Assembly (NCBI GenBank): GCA_913062655.1
Contig: CAJXXO010000077.1
Location: 1-9,812, forward strand
Reading direction: 5' to 3'
Length of the DNA stretch: 9,812 bases
Source: an uncultured Bacteroidota bacterium
GTDB taxonomy: Bacteria; Bacteroidota; Bacteroidia; Chitinophagales; S012-47
Part shown: positions 6,642-9,812 of the stretch, piece after piece
Position numbering within the stretch: the first letter of the stretch is position 1
How the letters are laid out: each line of letters starts with the position of its first letter
Program-made: the position numbers and the translations under genes
The notes under the pieces: model-generated
The model's database searches: none
Seen by the model: only the letters and a program-made list of their open reading frames with translations
Told to the model about the DNA's origin: nothing

Positions 6642-6658
6642 AACAATGTCTTGTCTAT

Positions 6659-9600
6659 TTAGTTCCGCCCGTTGGTTTGTATCGTGTAGCTGATGCCTTC
6701 CACTTTTTCCAGGGCTTGAACGAATTCATTGGTCAGTTCCACCAAGTGTTTCCGGCAAATAAAGTCCACCTCATACTTATCCAGCAGATCGACCACTTTC
6801 AAACGTACCGGGGTGGGTCCTTTGTGTTCGGTTAGCACTGTATCCAGTTGATCTACCACCCTCGCATTTACACCCGATAAAGGCATCTCCAGGGTGAGAC
6901 CGGACGCGTATTTCTCCCGCGCTTCTGCCAGCAACTCCATATTAACCACATTGAATTCATACTCTTCCTCTTCCTTGTATTTCCGTTGTTGGTACTTGCC
7001 GATCACCATTACGGGCTGGCCGTCTTCCAGCAGGTGCTGAAGCTTCAGGTAGGTTTCTCCAAACAGGAAAAGCTTGATGCTACCGTGGAAGTCCTCCAAT
7101 TCGAAAATACCGAAGGGACGTCCTTTCTGCGACACCCGTTTGGCCGGATTCTTGATCATGCCCCCGATCTTAAGCTCCTGATTCTTGCGGCTCTCCACCT
7201 CAGTAATAGGTGTACACATCTGATCCAACTCCAGCCGAAACTCATCCAGGGGATGCCCGGAAATATACATGCCCGTCACATCCAACTCCCGGTCAAGCAT
7301 CTCCGTAAAGGTCCAGGGCTCTCCCTCCGGTATCACCGGCTCATTGACGGTAGCCACCATCACCTCTTCACCGAAGAGGGAGTGCTGATTGGATTGCTGT
7401 TGCTGCTGAAACTGGTTACCAAACCGGACGGCACGCTCAATCGTGGTGCCTTCATCGGTAGGTATGAAGTAACGGGAACGGTAGACTTCGAAGGCATCGA
7501 AGGCACCGGCCTGGGCCAGTGATTCGAGTGCTTTTTTATTGACCGACCGCAGATTGACGCGCTTGGTAAGGTCAAACAGATTGGCGTAGGGGCCATGTGC
7601 TTCGCGCTCGGCTATGATCGCCTCTACCGCACTGGTGCCTACACCTTTGATGCCCGCCATGGCATACCGGATTTCTCCCTTGTCGTTAACGGTAAAGTTG
7701 AGCGCTGATTCATTGATATCTGGTCCCAGTGTCGTTATGCCCATGCGCTTACACTCGGCCAGGAAGAAGTTCAGCTTCTTAATGTCGTTCATGTTGTGGG
7801 TAAGGACAGAGGCCATGTATTCGGCCGGATAATTGGCCTTCAGGTAGGCGGTCTGAAAGGCCAGCACCGTATAGGCAGCCGAATGCGAACGGTTGAAGCC
7901 ATAGGCGGCAAACTTTTCCATGATGCCGAATATCTCTTCGGCTTTTTGCTTATCGATGTTTCGCTCAGCGGCCCCTTCTACGAATTCCGATTTCATGGCC
8001 TGCATCACATCCATCTTCTTCTTGCCCATCGCTCGCCTGAGGATGTCTGCTTTGCCCAAGCTAAAGCCCCCGATGAGCTGTGCGCACTGCATGATCTGCT
8101 CCTGGTACACCATGATGCCGTAGGTGGGTTGCAATAGCTCTTCGAGTAGTTCATGAGGGTACTCGGTAGGTTCCAGCCCATGCTTTCGCTTGATGAACGT
8201 CTCGATGTATTGCATGGGGCCGGGTCGGTAGAGGGCATTCATGGCGATGAGGTCCTCAATGGTGGTAGGCTTGAGTTCCTTCAGGTGCTTACGCATGCCA
8301 TCCGACTCAAACTGAAAGGTGGCAATGGTGTCGCCTTTTTGGTAGAGCGCCAGCGTGGCCGGATCATCAAGCGGTATATCATCCGTATTGATTTGTACGC
8401 CATAATTCTGCTCCACCAGGTCACAAGCATCTTTGATAATGGATAGGGTCTTCAGCCCCAAAAAATCCATCTTCAGCATGCCGGCATCTTCGATGTATTT
8501 GCCCTCAAATTGCGTAACGAAGAGATCAGCATCGGCTGCTGTGCAGACGGGAATATACTCGGTAAGGTCATCCGGGGCGATGATCACACCGGCTGCGTGG
8601 ATACCCCGCTGCCGTACCGAGCCCTCCAGCTTTTCCGCCAGTTGTAATACTTGACCCGGCTCAGAATTTACATTCTCCCGAATGTCTTGCAGTTCCTTAT
8701 TCTCATCAAAGGCCTTCTTCAGGTTGACCCCCGGACCATCTGGCACCATCTTCGCCAATTTATCGGTATCGCCCAGTGGATACTGGAGCACTCTACCGAC
8801 ATCCCGAATAGAGCTTTTGGCAGCCATGGTACCATAGGTAATGATCTGCGCCACTTGATTTTTACCATACTTCTCTATCACGTAGTCGATCACCCGCTGG
8901 CGGTTGGCATCGTCAAAGTCGATATCGATATCCGGCATGGAGACCCGCTCCGGGTTGAGGAAGCGTTCGAAGAGCAGGTTGTATTTGATCGGGTCAATAT
9001 TGGTGATGCCGATGGCGTAGGCAATGGCGGAGCCTGCAGCAGATCCGCGCCCCGGCCCTACCAGTACGCCTCGTTCTTTGGCCGCTTTTACAAAATCCTG
9101 TACAATAAGGAAGTAGCCGGCAAAGCCCATTTCTTTAATGATCTTCAGTTCATATTCCAGCCGTTCTACCACCTGCTGGTCAAACTGCTCAAATCGCTGT
9201 TTGGCCCGCTCCAGGGTGATGTGTTTCAGGTAGTCCCACTGATCGGTAAATCCATCAGGCAAGGTATAATTGGGCAACAGAATATCCCGCTTCAGATCGG
9301 GTGTGTCGATCTTTTCAAAGATCTCCATCGATGTGTCGATAGATTGTGGCACATCTTTGAACAGCTCGGCCATCTCATGGCTGGTTTTGAAATAGAATTG
9401 GTCATTCTCAAAACCGAATCGCTTTTTATTATTGTTGGCCTCCAAGGCCTGTAACGCTTGTCGAACAGCCGGATCATTACCATGGGTCCGGGCCAGCTTA
9501 TTCAGGTCTTCATAATACCATTTGCCATTCATTTGCAAACGTACCTGCTGGGAATCGCGCTCGCCCACCGGTACGCTCTGAAAGTCACCGGTGTTGACAC

Positions 9601-9812
9601 AAAGCAAAATATCATGTGCCAGCCAATCCTCCTGCTCCACATAGTGCGAGTCATTGGTGGCCACTACTTTCACATTGTGTTTCTGCGCCATTTGCAACAG
9701 AAACCGGTTTACCCCTTCCTGGTCAATGCCACACAGGTGATGCCGTTGCAACTCGATGTAATAGTCTTCTCCAAACAGGTCGAGCCACTCCAGAAACACC
9801 CGTTCTGCCTCT
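6659..9812 (-). CDS. dnaE: DNA polymerase III alpha subunit (5'-partial)
   Basis: This is the replicative polymerase catalytic subunit. The frame stays open to the right edge (codons for E-A-E-R precede the GTG at 9799), so the start and much of the PHP domain, perhaps the first 170 residues by comparison with E. coli DnaE, lie outside. Numbering from that GTG: PHP remainder at 1-70 with VVATNDSHY (His52) and the later His62; the C-family polymerase core with GPGRGSAAGSAIAYA (248-262), catalytic Asp292 and Asp294 in PDIDIDF, and Asp445 in KMDFLGL; HHH region at about 690-770; a probable beta-clamp motif QHSLF (805-809) after a Gln-rich linker; and an OB-fold at about 875-955. The Asp294-Asp445 spacing (151) almost equals that in E. 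coli (152), so the core is intact. A stretch of about 48 residues (78-125) looks like an insertion. trxA follows on the same strand. Confidence 0.96.
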   Translation of the reverse strand, partial: EAERVFLEWLDLFGEDYYIELQRHHLCGIDQEGVNRFLLQMAQKHNVKVVATNDSHYVEQEDWLAHDILLCVNTGDFQSVPVGERDSQQVRLQMNGKWYYEDLNKLARTHGNDPAVRQALQALEANNNKKRFGFENDQFYFKTSHEMAELFKDVPQSIDTSMEIFEKIDTPDLKRDILLPNYTLPDGFTDQWDYLKHITLERAKQRFEQFDQQVVERLEYELKIIKEMGFAGYFLIVQDFVKAAKERGVLVGPGRGSAAGSAIAYAIGITNIDPIKYNLLFERFLNPERVSMPDIDIDFDDANRQRVIDYVIEKYGKNQVAQIITYGTMAAKSSIRDVGRVLQYPLGDTDKLAKMVPDGPGVNLKKAFDENKELQDIRENVNSEPGQVLQLAEKLEGSVRQRGIHAAGVIIAPDDLTEYIPVCTAADADLFVTQFEGKYIEDAGMLKMDFLGLKTLSIIKDACDLVEQNYGVQINTDDIPLDDPATLALYQKGDTIATFQFESDGMRKHLKELKPTTIEDLIAMNALYRPGPMQYIETFIKRKHGLEPTEYPHELLEELLQPTYGIMVYQEQIMQCAQLIGGFSLGKADILRRAMGKKKMDVMQAMKSEFVEGAAERNIDKQKAEEIFGIMEKFAAYGFNRSHSAAYTVLAFQTAYLKANYPAEYMASVLTHNMNDIKKLNFFLAECKRMGITTLGPDINESALNFTVNDKGEIRYAMAGIKGVGTSAVEAIIAEREAHGPYANLFDLTKRVNLRSVNKKALESLAQAGAFDAFEVYRSRYFIPTDEGTTIERAVRFGNQFQQQQQSNQHSLFGEEVMVATVNEPVIPEGEPWTFTEMLDRELDVTGMYISGHPLDEFRLELDQMCTPITEVESRKNQELKIGGMIKNPAKRVSQKGRPFGIFELEDFHGSIKLFLFGETYLKLQHLLEDGQPVMVIGKYQQRKYKEEEEYEFNVVNMELLAEAREKYASGLTLEMPLSGVNARVVDQLDTVLTEHKGPTPVRLKVVDLLDKYEVDFICRKHLVELTNEFVQALEKVEGISYTIQTNGRN

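Noticed and set aside
8651..9454. Long open frame of 267 codons on the + strand opposite dnaE
   Set aside because: It lies wholly antisense to the conserved polymerase core, its product resembles no family I know, and the dnaE frame explains the sequence.

Overview
The window looks like a piece of a Bacteroidota chromosome. The left-hand protein carries SprB-type repeats and ends in a type IX secretion (T9SS) sorting domain, a system essentially confined to that phylum. Candidate promoters resemble the Bacteroidota TTG / TAnnTTTG pattern, and most genes lack a Shine-Dalgarno sequence. Base composition is roughly balanced by eye. The class cannot be fixed from this window; Saprospiria, Chitinophagia or Cytophagia would all fit. 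The content is mostly core genome plus one surface protein. I see no mobile element, CRISPR array, tRNA or rRNA.

Layout, left to right: (1) a large secreted, surface-displayed repeat protein on the + strand, cut off at its 5' side by the window edge (1-2465); (2) an alpha/beta hydrolase of the YbfF/ABHD11 type on the - strand, convergent with it (2469-3233); (3) a 74-bp divergent intergenic region with two overlapping candidate promoters; (4) an AI-2E/PerM family membrane protein on the + strand (3308-4414); (5) a leftward block of four genes: ispE (4411-5232), a DUF58 protein (5236-6192), trxA (6282-6599) and dnaE (6659 to beyond the right edge). Transcription in this block runs dnaE, trxA, DUF58, ispE. 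A good intrinsic terminator follows trxA, and a candidate -7 box precedes it.

The genes do not form one pathway. dnaE makes the replicative polymerase, trxA a cytosolic reductant, and ispE an enzyme of the MEP isoprenoid pathway. The DUF58 protein is a cytosolic VWA-like protein of unknown exact role whose gene ends three bases before ispE begins. Gene packing is tight: one convergent pair is separated by 3 bp, and the other shares a TTAA in which both genes end.

I did not find a convincing new biological system. The points most worth a second look are the very regular Cys-50-Cys repeat array in the surface protein, the interlocked divergent promoters, a G8 tract next to the catalytic Asp of the hydrolase, and an apparent insertion of about 48 residues in DnaE.
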